A DNA stretch of 64,000 nt. It comes from UA16 sp905478895. GTDB taxonomy: Bacteria > Bacteroidota > Bacteroidia > Flavobacteriales_D > Sanyastnellaceae. The DNA lies in the NCBI GenBank assembly GCA_943788495.1, contig CALSQO010000002.1, positions 186,001 through 250,000 of the forward strand. The letters run 5' to 3'. Under the pieces are notes generated by a model, which saw only the letters and a program-made list of their open reading frames with translations, did no database searches and was not told where the DNA came from. Shown piece after piece: positions 16,711 through 25,980 of the stretch. Numbering within the stretch: position 1 is the first letter of the stretch; each line of letters opens with the position of its first letter. The position numbers and the translations under genes are program-made.

Positions 16711-19077
16711 ATGCACATGAGACTCGCCCTTCTGATGTGTCTGGTGCTAGCAACACTTCCCTTGTTTGCTCAAAATGGCGGGTCGCTGAGAGGGAAGGTT
16801 TTGGTCGTCGAGCATTCGGATCATTCAACGGCAGCAGGAGAAGAGGGCCACGGTCCCGAATACATCGGATTGCCCGGGGCATATGTGAGATGGGCCCATG
16901 ACATGTCTTCCACTACCGTGTCGGACGGGTTTGGATTTTTCAAATTACCAATGGCAAATCTGGGCGACACCCTGCTCGTGAGTATGTTGGGCTATGAGAC
17001 TGCTGGCTGGATTTATGACGGGTCTTCGTATGTGGACATTCCATTGATAGCAGGAGTTGATTTGGGAGCAGCAGAGGTGGTGGAACGGAAGTCGGCGACG
17101 CAATTCTCTTTGTTGTCTCCATTGGATGTGCAATCCTTGAACCGAAAGGAGTTGGCCAAAGCGGCCTGTTGCAACCTTTCCGAAGCGTTTGAGACCAATG
17201 CGTCGGTGGATGCATCCTTCACCGATGCTGTGACGGGTACGCGTCAAATTCGCATGTTGGGTTTGGATGGTAAATACAGCCAAATTCAGGTGGACAACTT
17301 GCCGGGGCCACGGGGCTTGAGTGCTGTTCGCGGCCTGCTCTTTATTCCAGGGGATTGGGTCAATGAAATCCACATCAGCAAGGGAGCGGGAACAGTGACA
17401 CAGGGCTACGAGAGCATTACGGGTCAAATCAATGTAGCATTGAAGAACCCGGAAACGGCAGATCCTTATCACGTCAACTTGTATGTGAATGGATCAGGCC
17501 GAAAGGAGTTCAACTATATCAGTCGTCATGACATCAGCCGCCGTTGGAGCACAGCTGTGCTTATTCATGGACTGCACAACGAGCAAGCCAACGACCGAAA
17601 TGAGGATGGCTTTTTGGACACGCCGATGCAGCGAAATTTTGTGGGACGCAACGAATGGAAATTCAAAGGCGATCGAGGGATTCGCGGTGAATATGCAGCG
17701 ACCTATGTGAATACAGCGGCCGTTGCCGGCCAGAAGACCGCTTTTGGCAATGCGGAGAATTGGGATGAAATGACCGGCCGAATGGATAGCTTGGAAGGTC
17801 CTTGGTCGGCGGTCACAGCCATTGAACGAACGGAGTTGTCAGCGAAGACGGGTTTTGTGTTTCCCGATGCGGAATGGCGGACCATTGGCACCCAATTCAA
17901 TTACTACAACCATGATCACCAGCAACGATTCGGCAAAAACCAATACAGGGGTACGGAACAATTTTTCAGAGGCAACGCTTTGTATTCCGACATTTTTGGA
18001 AGTACCGACCGGAGTTTCACGTTAGGAGCGACTTACGTGTACAATTCATTTGACGAATCATTTGCCGTGAATGACACGTTGCAGATGGCCATGGACCGGA
18101 CTGAGAGTGTTCCGGGAGTGTTTTTTGAATACACGTGGAATCCGAATGAACGCTGGAGTGTGATTGGCGGTTTGCGCTACGACGAGCACAACTTGTTTGG
18201 GCGGTTTTTAAGCCCGCGGCTCCACGCCCGCTGGAGTGCGACTGAAAACACATCCATCAAAGTGGTTGCTGGTAAAGGGTACCGTACGTCCAACCATTTC
18301 ATGGAGCAGCTTGGGTCGTGGGCGAGTCAACGGCAATGGAATTGGAACGTGTATGGAACAACGGTGCCAGAAGAAGCCATCAACGTTGGCTTGAATGTCA
18401 CCAGCAAATTCCGACTGAATTACCGAGAGGCGACGCTTACATTAGATGGTTATAGCACTCAATTTCAGAATAAATTAGTGGTGGATTTGGATCGAAGCAC
18501 GGGTGCTATCGATTTGTATGCGCTGAATGGTCAATCATTTGCCAATTCAGCTCAAGCTGAATTCAATTGGGATGTACACCGTCACTGGGATATGCGGCTG
18601 GCCTACCGTTGGGTCAACGCCCACACGGACCGTGCATTCGGTAATCCCACTCAGGATCCTTTTGTTTCAACGCATCGGGCTTTCGGTCAGTTCAGCTATG
18701 CTTCACAGCTCAACGAGCAAGAAGGGCAGTGGCGAACCGATTTCACATGCCAATGGATAGGTGCGCAGCGTTTGCCGCTCACGACCGAGAATCCGGAAGC
18801 TTTTCAGCGTCCCGACATTGCGCCTGATTTCTTCCAAATCAATGCCCAAGTGACACGGCAGTTTTCACCGGAGTTTTCCATTTATGCTGGGGTAGAGAAT
18901 GCCCTCAATTACAAGCAAGATCGCCCCATCATCGCGGGAGATTACGATCTCGAATCCGTATCTCAAACAGACTTCGATCAGTACTTTGATGCCAGCTTGG
19001 TATACGGGCCGATTTTTGGACGGATGCTATACGCGGGATTGCGCTGGGGGATACTGACACCGAAAGTCAACGACTGA
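16711..19077 (+). CDS. TonB-dependent receptor, probably metal-linked
   Basis: Outer-membrane transporter of about 788 residues. Signal peptide (MHMRLALLMCLVLATLPLFAQ), carboxypeptidase-regulatory-like domain containing a His-rich loop (EHSDHSTAAGEEGHGPEY), plug with AACCNLSEAFETNASVDA, TGTRQIRMLGLDGKY and ISKGAGTVTQGYESITGQI, then barrel. The CCNLSE-type plug is typical of Bacteroidota receptors found beside HMA-domain genes, as here. The reading frame runs back to a TTG at 16693 overlapping the upstream stop; the ATG at 16711 gives the best signal peptide (the ATG at 16717 is equally possible). A copper or other divalent metal substrate is an inference from the His-rich loop and the partner gene. 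Confidence 0.9.
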   Translation: MHMRLALLMCLVLATLPLFAQNGGSLRGKVLVVEHSDHSTAAGEEGHGPEYIGLPGAYVRWAHDMSSTTVSDGFGFFKLPMANLGDTLLVSMLGYETAGWIYDGSSYVDIPLIAGVDLGAAEVVERKSATQFSLLSPLDVQSLNRKELAKAACCNLSEAFETNASVDASFTDAVTGTRQIRMLGLDGKYSQIQVDNLPGPRGLSAVRGLLFIPGDWVNEIHISKGAGTVTQGYESITGQINVALKNPETADPYHVNLYVNGSGRKEFNYISRHDISRRWSTAVLIHGLHNEQANDRNEDGFLDTPMQRNFVGRNEWKFKGDRGIRGEYAATYVNTAAVAGQKTAFGNAENWDEMTGRMDSLEGPWSAVTAIERTELSAKTGFVFPDAEWRTIGTQFNYYNHDHQQRFGKNQYRGTEQFFRGNALYSDIFGSTDRSFTLGATYVYNSFDESFAVNDTLQMAMDRTESVPGVFFEYTWNPNERWSVIGGLRYDEHNLFGRFLSPRLHARWSATENTSIKVVAGKGYRTSNHFMEQLGSWASQRQWNWNVYGTTVPEEAINVGLNVTSKFRLNYREATLTLDGYSTQFQNKLVVDLDRSTGAIDLYALNGQSFANSAQAEFNWDVHRHWDMRLAYRWVNAHTDRAFGNPTQDPFVSTHRAFGQFSYASQLNEQEGQWRTDFTCQWIGAQRLPLTTENPEAFQRPDIAPDFFQINAQVTRQFSPEFSIYAGVENALNYKQDRPIIAGDYDLESVSQTDFDQYFDASLVYGPIFGRMLYAGLRWGILTPKVND

Positions 19078-19090
19078 TTGAGGGAAAGCG

Positions 19091-22000
19091 TCATCCGGTC
19101 CGCATCGATCGCTTGAGCATGCCTCCCCCACTTCTTGCTCCGATGGTCAAACGCCGTTGGGATGCTGAGGCATTGTTGGGACGCGCTTCCTGTACAGGCA
19201 TGCCATCTTCGGAATACCGCGGATCTGAGATATAGGCCAGTTTTTCCATAAACAACGCTTCTACGTGAAGGCAATTGAACTCTTCTCGAACAGGGCCACG
19301 AATGCGGTAAATCCCCCTGCCCCGAAAGCCGTATTGCTTCAATGAGGGGGGGAAATGTACCGTGTCAATCCACTGGCCTTCTACATCTACAAAGCAGCCG
19401 AAGGCCATGCGTTCACGCCGCGCTGTTTGCGTTTCTTTTACGGTGACCAAGTACCCTATGACATCAACGGTCTTTCCAATGCAATCGGAGAGCGCTTCAC
19501 TGCGCACAGCATTTTCCAATTGCCGCGCTGATTCAACCGTCAGCAATCGAAACGGGGAGACCAAGGGAAAACCAAAAAGCTCGATTTGATCGAAGGCCAT
19601 TTCCAGTTCATTGTGTTCAAATTCAGGCAATGTGAATCGTGAAATATCGGGGGTGAATAGCGTGGCTTCTTCGTGGCCCTTGCGGACATGGCCCAGCAGA
19701 AAATGCGCCTCCCATTGCAGTTGTTTGGCGTCTTTCCCCGTGAATCGAAATCCACCGCATCGGATTAAGATCAGGCACTGTTCCAATGCGATTCCGTTGC
19801 GTTCGATGCAATCTTCAAGGGATTGATACAGCCCATGCGCATCCCGTTCCTTGATGACGTTGGCCATGGTCTGTGCTTGTGCACCGCGGACCAAATTGAA
19901 CCCGAGATAAATACGCTGTTGAGCGGCATCAACACAGGCCTCCCATCCGCCCCGATTTAAGCACGGCGCTTCGATGCGACCTCCTACCATTCGCGCTTCA
20001 TGCACGTAAAATTCAGTGCGGTAAAACCCGCCAAAATTATTGATGCATGCGGCCATGTATTGCAGAGGCCAATGGGCCTTCAGGAATAGGCTTTGGTAAC
20101 TTTCTACGGCATAGGAGGCTGAATGGCCCTTGGCAAATGCATAGCCTGCAAAGCTTTCTACTTGGCGCCAAACCTCCTCCACTAAGGAGCGTTTTTGGCC
20201 TTTGTTTAAGGCTTTGAGGATAAAGGTTTCGCGGGCTTTCGCAAACTCTTCCCGCGATCGGAATTTACCGCTCATCCCACGGCGCAAAATATCCGCCTCT
20301 CCGAGATCCATACCGGCGAAATGATGAGCGACTTTGATCACGTCTTCTTGGTAGACCATAACGCCATAAGTCTCAGGCATCAATTCCATCAAGACGGGGT
20401 GAGCATCGCTGCGTTTTTCTGGATCCCGGTGGCGTTCGATGTAGGCTTTCATCATTCCGCTGCGCGCCACTCCCGGTCGGATAACCGAACTGGCTGCGAC
20501 GAGTCCGAGGTAATTGTCTACCTGTAGCTTGCGCATCAGCATGCGCATGGCGGGCGATTCCACGTAAAAACATCCCACGGCCAATGCGTTACGAAGCATG
20601 GATTGCACCTTGGCATCTCGCTTGAATCGACTCATGTCATGGATGTCAATTTGGGCAGCGACTTCGGGCTGGTTTTCTGCAATCATATCGATGGTGTCCC
20701 GGATCTTACCGAGGCCGCGCTGGCTGAGAATGTCAAATTTGTACAGGCCAATGTCTTCTGCGACTACCATGTCGTATTGCGTAGTGGGAAACCCCTTCGG
20801 AGGCATGAAGGTGCCCCCAAAGTGATGCAATGGCCGATCGGCAATCAGAACGCCGCATGCGTGAATGGTGAGGGCATTGGGAAAATCTTGGAGGTAGCCC
20901 GCGTACCGTACCACGAAGTGTTCCATTTCGTCCGAACTGACGGGATTGATTTTACCGTCGGCGATCCGGTCGATGTCGTGTTTGGGCAAGCCAAATACTT
21001 TTCCCAGTTCTCTGACTACGGCGCGGTATTGGAAAGTGCTATATGCACCGACCAAGGCAACGTGTGGGAAACGCTTAAAAATATAGGCCGTCACATCGTC
21101 GCGATCGGTCCAAGAAAAATCGATGTCAAAGTCAGGCGGGTTGGTTCGGTAAAGGTTGATGAACCGCTCGAAATAAAGGTCCAATTCGATGGGGTCTACA
21201 TCCGTGATGCGCAGGAGATAGGCGACTAAGCTGTTGGCACCGCTTCCCCGTCCAACATAGAAATAGCCTTTGCTGCGCGCATAACTGGTGATGTCCCAGT
21301 TGATCAAAAAGTACGATAAGTAGCCTTGTTGTCGGATTACGCGTAACTCCATTTCCATGCGTTCGAGCACAGATTCTTCGTGATCGGGATAGCGATAGGC
21401 GAGCCCTTCTGCGCAAAGCACGCGAATCAATTGTTCGTCGCTGTCTTCGGATTCGGTGTATGTGTGTTGGTTGTTGTGGAAGCGACCATGTTCGGGAACG
21501 GGGAGGCAGGCACTGCATGCATTGAGAAGTGCTTCCGATCGCTCGACCCATTCGGGGAATTCGGCAAAGGTTTGGTAGAAATTAGCGGGGCTCAATACAC
21601 GGTCGTAAGCGTGCCCTGTTGCTGTTTTCGGAAGCCGACTCAACAGTTCGTTCCGATCCACCGCCCGAAGGATTCGGTGGCAATTCCAGTCCCGTTTGTG
21701 TCGAAAAGTGAAGGTGTGCAGTGCGATGAGGCGTTCCCATGGGACGCGATTTTTGAGGACAGGATTGCCCGCTATGAGACGCAGTTCGGATTGCTCCCAA
21801 GGCCGAACTCCGATCCACTCGCTTCTTTCCAGTCGGAGATCGGCCGAATCTTCTAAACGTGCTTTCCACCGTTCCCATGGGCAGATGAAGGCCACATCTT
21901 GAATTTCCGGAGCGACGTCTGAAAACGATTGATGTTCATTTAGGTGACCGTTCAGGTGGGCGCAGAGGCGTGCATACCCGTCGGGATTGTTCGCCAAACC

Positions 22001-22231
22001 AATGTACAGGGGCAGGCCGTCATCGTCTCCTTTGTTGCGGAAGTCAATCCCCACAACCGGTCGGATTCCGTATTCAGGGGCGAGCCGCACAAAATCCCAA
22101 TGTGCGGATGTGTTGTTGATGTCGGTCAGGGCCAACGTTGTGATGCCCGCGTTTTGTGCTTCAGCGAGTAGTTCACGGGGCTGCATCAACCCATACCGCA
22201 GGCTGAACCAAGAGTGGCAATGCAGGTGCAT
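19091..22231 (-). CDS. dnaE2: Error-prone DNA polymerase III alpha subunit, DnaE2 type
   Basis: C-family DNA polymerase, probably for translesion synthesis. An N-terminal PHP domain (MHLHCHSWFSLRYGLMQPRE) precedes the polymerase core: GRGSGAN at about 328-334 and the metal-binding PDFDIDF at 366-372, with a later FDILSQRGLGKI supplying the expected third Asp. The C-terminus has helix-hairpin-helix and OB-fold-like regions but no tau-binding tail, and at 1046 residues it is shorter than replicative DnaE; both points fit DnaE2. QIELF in the C-terminal third resembles a sliding-clamp motif, though it may be fortuitous. Third gene of the dinB-SRAP-dnaE2 operon, 12 bases after the SRAP stop. Confidence 0.88.
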   Translation of the reverse strand: MHLHCHSWFSLRYGLMQPRELLAEAQNAGITTLALTDINNTSAHWDFVRLAPEYGIRPVVGIDFRNKGDDDGLPLYIGLANNPDGYARLCAHLNGHLNEHQSFSDVAPEIQDVAFICPWERWKARLEDSADLRLERSEWIGVRPWEQSELRLIAGNPVLKNRVPWERLIALHTFTFRHKRDWNCHRILRAVDRNELLSRLPKTATGHAYDRVLSPANFYQTFAEFPEWVERSEALLNACSACLPVPEHGRFHNNQHTYTESEDSDEQLIRVLCAEGLAYRYPDHEESVLERMEMELRVIRQQGYLSYFLINWDITSYARSKGYFYVGRGSGANSLVAYLLRITDVDPIELDLYFERFINLYRTNPPDFDIDFSWTDRDDVTAYIFKRFPHVALVGAYSTFQYRAVVRELGKVFGLPKHDIDRIADGKINPVSSDEMEHFVVRYAGYLQDFPNALTIHACGVLIADRPLHHFGGTFMPPKGFPTTQYDMVVAEDIGLYKFDILSQRGLGKIRDTIDMIAENQPEVAAQIDIHDMSRFKRDAKVQSMLRNALAVGCFYVESPAMRMLMRKLQVDNYLGLVAASSVIRPGVARSGMMKAYIERHRDPEKRSDAHPVLMELMPETYGVMVYQEDVIKVAHHFAGMDLGEADILRRGMSGKFRSREEFAKARETFILKALNKGQKRSLVEEVWRQVESFAGYAFAKGHSASYAVESYQSLFLKAHWPLQYMAACINNFGGFYRTEFYVHEARMVGGRIEAPCLNRGGWEACVDAAQQRIYLGFNLVRGAQAQTMANVIKERDAHGLYQSLEDCIERNGIALEQCLILIRCGGFRFTGKDAKQLQWEAHFLLGHVRKGHEEATLFTPDISRFTLPEFEHNELEMAFDQIELFGFPLVSPFRLLTVESARQLENAVRSEALSDCIGKTVDVIGYLVTVKETQTARRERMAFGCFVDVEGQWIDTVHFPPSLKQYGFRGRGIYRIRGPVREEFNCLHVEALFMEKLAYISDPRYSEDGMPVQEARPNNASASQRRLTIGARSGGGMLKRSMRTG

Positions 22232-22243
22232 GGCGCCAAGAAT

Positions 22244-23086
22244 TCAATGGAACAACTCCCCTTGACTCCCGGGGTGTTGGTGTGGATTGCGCCGGGATGC
22301 CTTGGAATCGCCCATTCCAAACATTTCCAAATCGTGATGGATCGAATAGGTATGTTCGGGGTTTACGCGCTGTCCAATGGGTTGAAGCAAATCTGAACCG
22401 TTGGCACGGGGATCGCGAATGGCCGGTGAGATGGGATAGGCATTCAACAAATTCGCGGGATATGGGCGAAGCAATGCGGTGACATCTTGCAGCGGTGTGG
22501 CAGGATTGATCCAATCTCGCTCATCTTCTTCGTGAAGCATTACCGGCGACCGGTGGTGGCCAATGCGTTCCATCAAGCGATTGGAAACGGTGGTGAGGAT
22601 GGCAAACGATCGGGTGATTTCACCGCTTGATGGATTTGCCCACTCGTCCCAGATTCCGGCCATTGCAAATGGCCGAACGCCATTTCGGGCATACACGAGG
22701 TAAGGTTTGGTCAGTTTTTCTTGCCGCGGTCCTTCGATGACGGCGTCAGCAATGATGATGCACCGGCGATCCCGAATGGATTGTCGAAACATGGGTTTTT
22801 GTAAGATGCCCATCGCACCGGTGTAACGCGGATCGTTCTCGGGGTTGTGGTCTCCTTCCGAGCGCGCATTGATCATGTAAAACTGCTTTTTTGCCCACCG
22901 GGGCGTGAACCCGAATTGTTGCAATTGCAAGGTGTTGGGGGCGTCACTCGTGATCACAGGCGCATATTCGCCGTGCGAAACATTCGCATTGGGGCGCAAA
23001 CGATCGGACACACCAGGAGCGGCTTCCACTTGGAAGCGTTTTTCAATGGATTGAACAGAAGAGAGGGTTACGTATCGGCCACACAT
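22244..23086 (-). CDS. SRAP domain protein (HMCES/YedK family)
   Basis: SOS-response-associated protein that forms a covalent thiazolidine link through Cys2 to abasic sites in single-stranded DNA, shielding them. Cys2 directly follows Met1 (MCGRYVTL); NARSE (N73-E77), an Ile-Glu-Gly stretch with E118, and GHHRSPVML (H177/H178) match the catalytic Asn, Glu and His of the family. The usual GFYEW stretch is replaced by AVIEGP, but the Glu is kept. At 280 residues it is longer than YedK (about 220), with a C-terminal extension after about residue 230 that shows no clear domain. It sits between two polymerase genes with 12-base gaps on either side. Confidence 0.93.
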   Translation of the reverse strand: MCGRYVTLSSVQSIEKRFQVEAAPGVSDRLRPNANVSHGEYAPVITSDAPNTLQLQQFGFTPRWAKKQFYMINARSEGDHNPENDPRYTGAMGILQKPMFRQSIRDRRCIIIADAVIEGPRQEKLTKPYLVYARNGVRPFAMAGIWDEWANPSSGEITRSFAILTTVSNRLMERIGHHRSPVMLHEEDERDWINPATPLQDVTALLRPYPANLLNAYPISPAIRDPRANGSDLLQPIGQRVNPEHTYSIHHDLEMFGMGDSKASRRNPHQHPGSQGELFH

Positions 23087-23098
23087 GACGGGTTGAAT

Positions 23099-24331
23099 TT
23101 ACTGATGACGGTTGGCAAGAAGCAAGGGAGCTTCGCCATTGAATGGATTGGGGCGCCCAATGGTTCGGGCTTCGAGGCCTGCGGCGTTAACCACACTGCG
23201 GTCGCCGTACTGGTTTCGGATGCGGTCGAGTGCGCGGTAGAGTTCCAAACGTTCATCTACATCGTCAAAGAGGTCCATTTGGCACCCCCCTTCGACGAGG
23301 TGGCTGTAACGGACCCCAATCAAGCGGACTTGAACGCGTCGGTTGTAGAGTTGTTCAAACAAAGCTTTCACTTTGGGAATGAGCACGTGGTCGGAAGAAG
23401 TGTAAGGAATTCGAGCTTGAACGGACCGGGTATCAAAGTCGGCATACCGAACCTTCACGGCTATACAAGCCGTTAGTTTGCGGCCTCGACGCAGTTGGTA
23501 GGCGAGGTTTTCGGTCATGGCCACGAGGATGCCGCGCAGTTTTTCGACATCCGTGGTGTCTTTTGCAAAGGTGCGCTCGGTGGAGATGGATTTGCGCTCG
23601 TTGAACGCGATGACAGGACTGGGGTCGATGCCGTGTGCCTTTCGCCAGATGGACGTGCCGTTTTGGCCCAGCACTTGTTCCATCAATTCGATGGGCATTT
23701 CTTGAACCGTGTGAATGCGTTTTACACCAAGGTTGCGAAGGGTGTTGTAAGTGTGGGTGCCCACTTGAGGAATCTTCCGTACAGAAAGTGGCGCGAGAAA
23801 AGGCCGCTCCGACCCACATTGGACTTGCAACGTACCCAGGGGTTTGGCTTGACCCGTGGCTACTTTGCTCACCGTTTTACTGGTGCTCATTCCGAATGAA
23901 ATGGGGAGACCGGTTTCATGGATTACGCGATCGCGAAGCTCACGGGCAAATTGCCAGCATCCGAAAAATCGGTCCATTCCGCTCAGATCCGCATAAAACT
24001 CATCGATGGAAGACTTTTCACATACGGGAACAGCTTCCTTGATGATTGCAGTCACCGCTTCCGATTGCTTCATGTAATTGATGGAATTTCCGCGAATGAC
24101 CAAAGCTTCTGGGCACATGAGCCGCGCTTGGCGCATGGGCATCCCCGAGTGCACGCCAAAGGTTCGGGTTTCATAACTGCATGCCGCAACCACCCCACGA
24201 TCACCTGTTCCACCAATGAGGATGGGGACGCCATGCAGCCGGCGATCCATGAGCCGCTCGACCGACACAAAGAAAGTATCGAGGTCCATGTGTAAAATGG
24301 ATCGGGAATGGGAGGGTGTTGTTGCCTTCAT
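23099..24331 (-). CDS. dinB: Y-family DNA polymerase (DinB/Pol IV-like)
   Basis: Translesion polymerase of 410 residues. The palm has HMDLDTFFVSVE (D16) and SSIDEFYADLSG (D110, E111), so the catalytic carboxylates are intact, unlike ImuB. The little-finger domain follows (about 240-350), and QMDLF at 351-355 is a good sliding-clamp-binding motif. UmuC is the main alternative, but the absence of an adjacent umuD and the motif pattern favour a DinB-like enzyme. First gene of the operon with SRAP and dnaE2; an inverted repeat that also precedes the S24 repressor gene lies six bases upstream of its ATG, which indicates damage-controlled expression. Confidence 0.92.
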   Translation of the reverse strand: MKATTPSHSRSILHMDLDTFFVSVERLMDRRLHGVPILIGGTGDRGVVAACSYETRTFGVHSGMPMRQARLMCPEALVIRGNSINYMKQSEAVTAIIKEAVPVCEKSSIDEFYADLSGMDRFFGCWQFARELRDRVIHETGLPISFGMSTSKTVSKVATGQAKPLGTLQVQCGSERPFLAPLSVRKIPQVGTHTYNTLRNLGVKRIHTVQEMPIELMEQVLGQNGTSIWRKAHGIDPSPVIAFNERKSISTERTFAKDTTDVEKLRGILVAMTENLAYQLRRGRKLTACIAVKVRYADFDTRSVQARIPYTSSDHVLIPKVKALFEQLYNRRVQVRLIGVRYSHLVEGGCQMDLFDDVDERLELYRALDRIRNQYGDRSVVNAAGLEARTIGRPNPFNGEAPLLLANRHQ

Positions 24332-24336
24332 TTGAT

Positions 24337-24357
24337 TTTGCTAAAATAATGAGCAAA
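24337..24357 (-). promoter_or_regulatory. Operator-like inverted repeat ahead of dinB operon
   Basis: TTTGCT-N9-AGCAAA, a perfect 6+6 inverted repeat with a 9-base spacer, begins six bases upstream of the dinB ATG. The core TTGCT-N9-AGCAA recurs upstream of the XRE/S24 repressor gene at 25951-25969, the only other copy noticed. A -7-like TATTTTAG lies inside it on the minus strand, so a bound repressor would block the promoter. Confidence 0.7.
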
Positions 24358-24428
24358 GCCAAAATAAAACGCAATGGGTCAAAAATTATTTCAATGGGGG
24401 CTTTTAAGTAGCCGAAATGCGGGTAACA

Positions 24429-25886
24429 TCAGGAGGGACAGACTTCGCCAAAAGCTGCCAAGACTGCCAGTACATCTTGCACGCTGCTTGCTCCATCTCC
24501 TGTCACATCAGCATCACAATTTGAAGTGCATCCGAAGTCCGCCAACAAGAGCAAGATGTCTTGCACCTCTGTTAGACCACTGCCATTCAAATCGGTCACA
24601 CAATAGCAGGCGGGTGGTGCGAAAAACGCATCGGGAATCAGCACTTGGCAATCGGGTTCAGCGGTGAAGAATATTTCCAAATCAACCGGCAGGTTATTCG
24701 CGGTCAATCCGTTCATTACGATGGTATAGGGGCTTTCCGATAGGGAATACAACGCCCCATTTATGCTGATCAACCCTGTGCTTGGTTCGGCCTGAGTAGT
24801 CACAATGATTTCCTGCGAATAGGTGTCATTTTCACCGCTGCATGCTGTTTGTTCCCCCACAACGACCTCAGTGATCAAACAGCCTCCGATGACCCACCCA
24901 ATGTCTTCAAACATGCCCAACATGGCTGGCCCCGGGTTGTGATTGGACTCCGCGGTATTGATTGCAGGGGTCATGAGGCTATTGATCGAACCTGCTGAAT
25001 ACGTGGATTCATTCAGGTGAGAATAACTCGACCCCGGTTGGTAATTTGCAGGTGCGTGCAGGCGCGGTCGCGTTCCACCGGTACCCCCTGTTCCATTGGA
25101 ACCGTTCCAATAAATCGCGTTGGAAGTCAAAGCACTGCCCAATGTTTGTGAGCCATTGGGGAGATCCAATAAGGCAGTAGAATCTGCGGTTTCTGTGAAT
25201 TGATCGTACGCGTAAGGTGTATTTGCGGTGCCGATGAAACCGAATCCGTTCGTGAAATACGCGCTCCCAATGAATCCGAGCCCATGCCCAATCTCATGCA
25301 GCGCGGCCGTTACAAAATCATATTGACCCGAAGGAGTTGCACCATCGGTTCCGAGGTACCAGTTGGCTGCACTGTTGAAGGAACAAGAGATGTCCGATTG
25401 TTCACTCAGGTCTGCATCGACCAAGGCATTGGCCAATGCGGATGGGTAGAACGTATCGGGAAAGGGGGCATTTGCAAAATTCTCGTGCAAGTTATTGGGC
25501 CCTGCTTGTGCGAGGGCACCGCTTTCAAGGTCTTCCCAAGTAGCATCAATTCGGATGGTCACATTGGAAGTGATCAACACCGACCAAATGTCCACCGCGT
25601 GATTGAAAGCGAGGATTACTTCTTCGGGAAAACCATTGTAGTTCACAATAATGTTGGCATCGCGGATCGCCGATGGGGAGTAAAAAGAAGGAGGCGGGAC
25701 GTGGGTAAATGCATCTACGGGAATTCCTTCCAAGCCTCGGTTGCAACCAAGAAGCTCTTCACATGCGTCAGGATGATGCCATTCTTGAAGACCAAAGAAT
25801 TGTTGTGCATTGACAGAGGTGGCTCCAAGGAATATTCCCATGAGCAATCCAAGGCATCGAACAATTTGGGCTGGTTTTAAAGGCAT
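24429..25886 (-). CDS. Secreted metalloprotease-like protein with dockerin-like tail
   Basis: Signal peptide (MPLKPAQIVRCLGLLMGIFLG, ending near NAQ), then a protease-like domain with the zinc motif HEIGH (H197, E198, H201) in ALHEIGHGLGFIG and a possible Met-turn in SINSLMTPAI, as in metzincin-type peptidases; the third zinc ligand is not obvious. The C-terminal about 55 residues hold two dockerin-like EF-hand repeats (DLNGSGLTEVQDILLLLADFG and the one starting DVTGDGASSVQDVLAVL). A tail of the same kind is found in the protein at 56606-57046. An upstream ATG at 25910 is possible. The substrate is unknown. It lies between the dinB operon and the repressor gene, with no sign that it belongs to the repair system. 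Confidence 0.75.
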   Translation of the reverse strand: MPLKPAQIVRCLGLLMGIFLGATSVNAQQFFGLQEWHHPDACEELLGCNRGLEGIPVDAFTHVPPPSFYSPSAIRDANIIVNYNGFPEEVILAFNHAVDIWSVLITSNVTIRIDATWEDLESGALAQAGPNNLHENFANAPFPDTFYPSALANALVDADLSEQSDISCSFNSAANWYLGTDGATPSGQYDFVTAALHEIGHGLGFIGSAYFTNGFGFIGTANTPYAYDQFTETADSTALLDLPNGSQTLGSALTSNAIYWNGSNGTGGTGGTRPRLHAPANYQPGSSYSHLNESTYSAGSINSLMTPAINTAESNHNPGPAMLGMFEDIGWVIGGCLITEVVVGEQTACSGENDTYSQEIIVTTQAEPSTGLISINGALYSLSESPYTIVMNGLTANNLPVDLEIFFTAEPDCQVLIPDAFFAPPACYCVTDLNGSGLTEVQDILLLLADFGCTSNCDADVTGDGASSVQDVLAVLAAFGEVCPS

Positions 25887-25950
25887 GGGAGCACAATTAG
25901 CAACCTTCAAGATACTTCATTCCACTGAATTTTTCGAATTCTCGATTGCA

Positions 25951-25969
25951 TTGCTACTTTTGTTAGCAA
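25951..25969 (+). promoter_or_regulatory. Operator-like inverted repeat ahead of the S24 repressor
   Basis: TTGCT-N9-AGCAA, a perfect 5+5 inverted repeat ending 11 bases before the ATG of the XRE/S24 gene. A -7 element TACTTTTG (25955-25962) is embedded in it. It is the same arrangement as the site before dinB, which implies autoregulation by the encoded repressor. Confidence 0.7.
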
Positions 25970-25980
25970 AGGACTGTCTC

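Noticed and set aside
20603..21229. Plus-strand open frame of 208 codons inside dnaE2
   Set aside because: It is antisense to conserved polymerase motifs and its translation resembles no known fold.
25810..25980. N-terminal extension of the S24 repressor open frame
   Set aside because: The 57 extra residues are not family-like and would run through the promoter, the operator and the start of the divergent metalloprotease gene.
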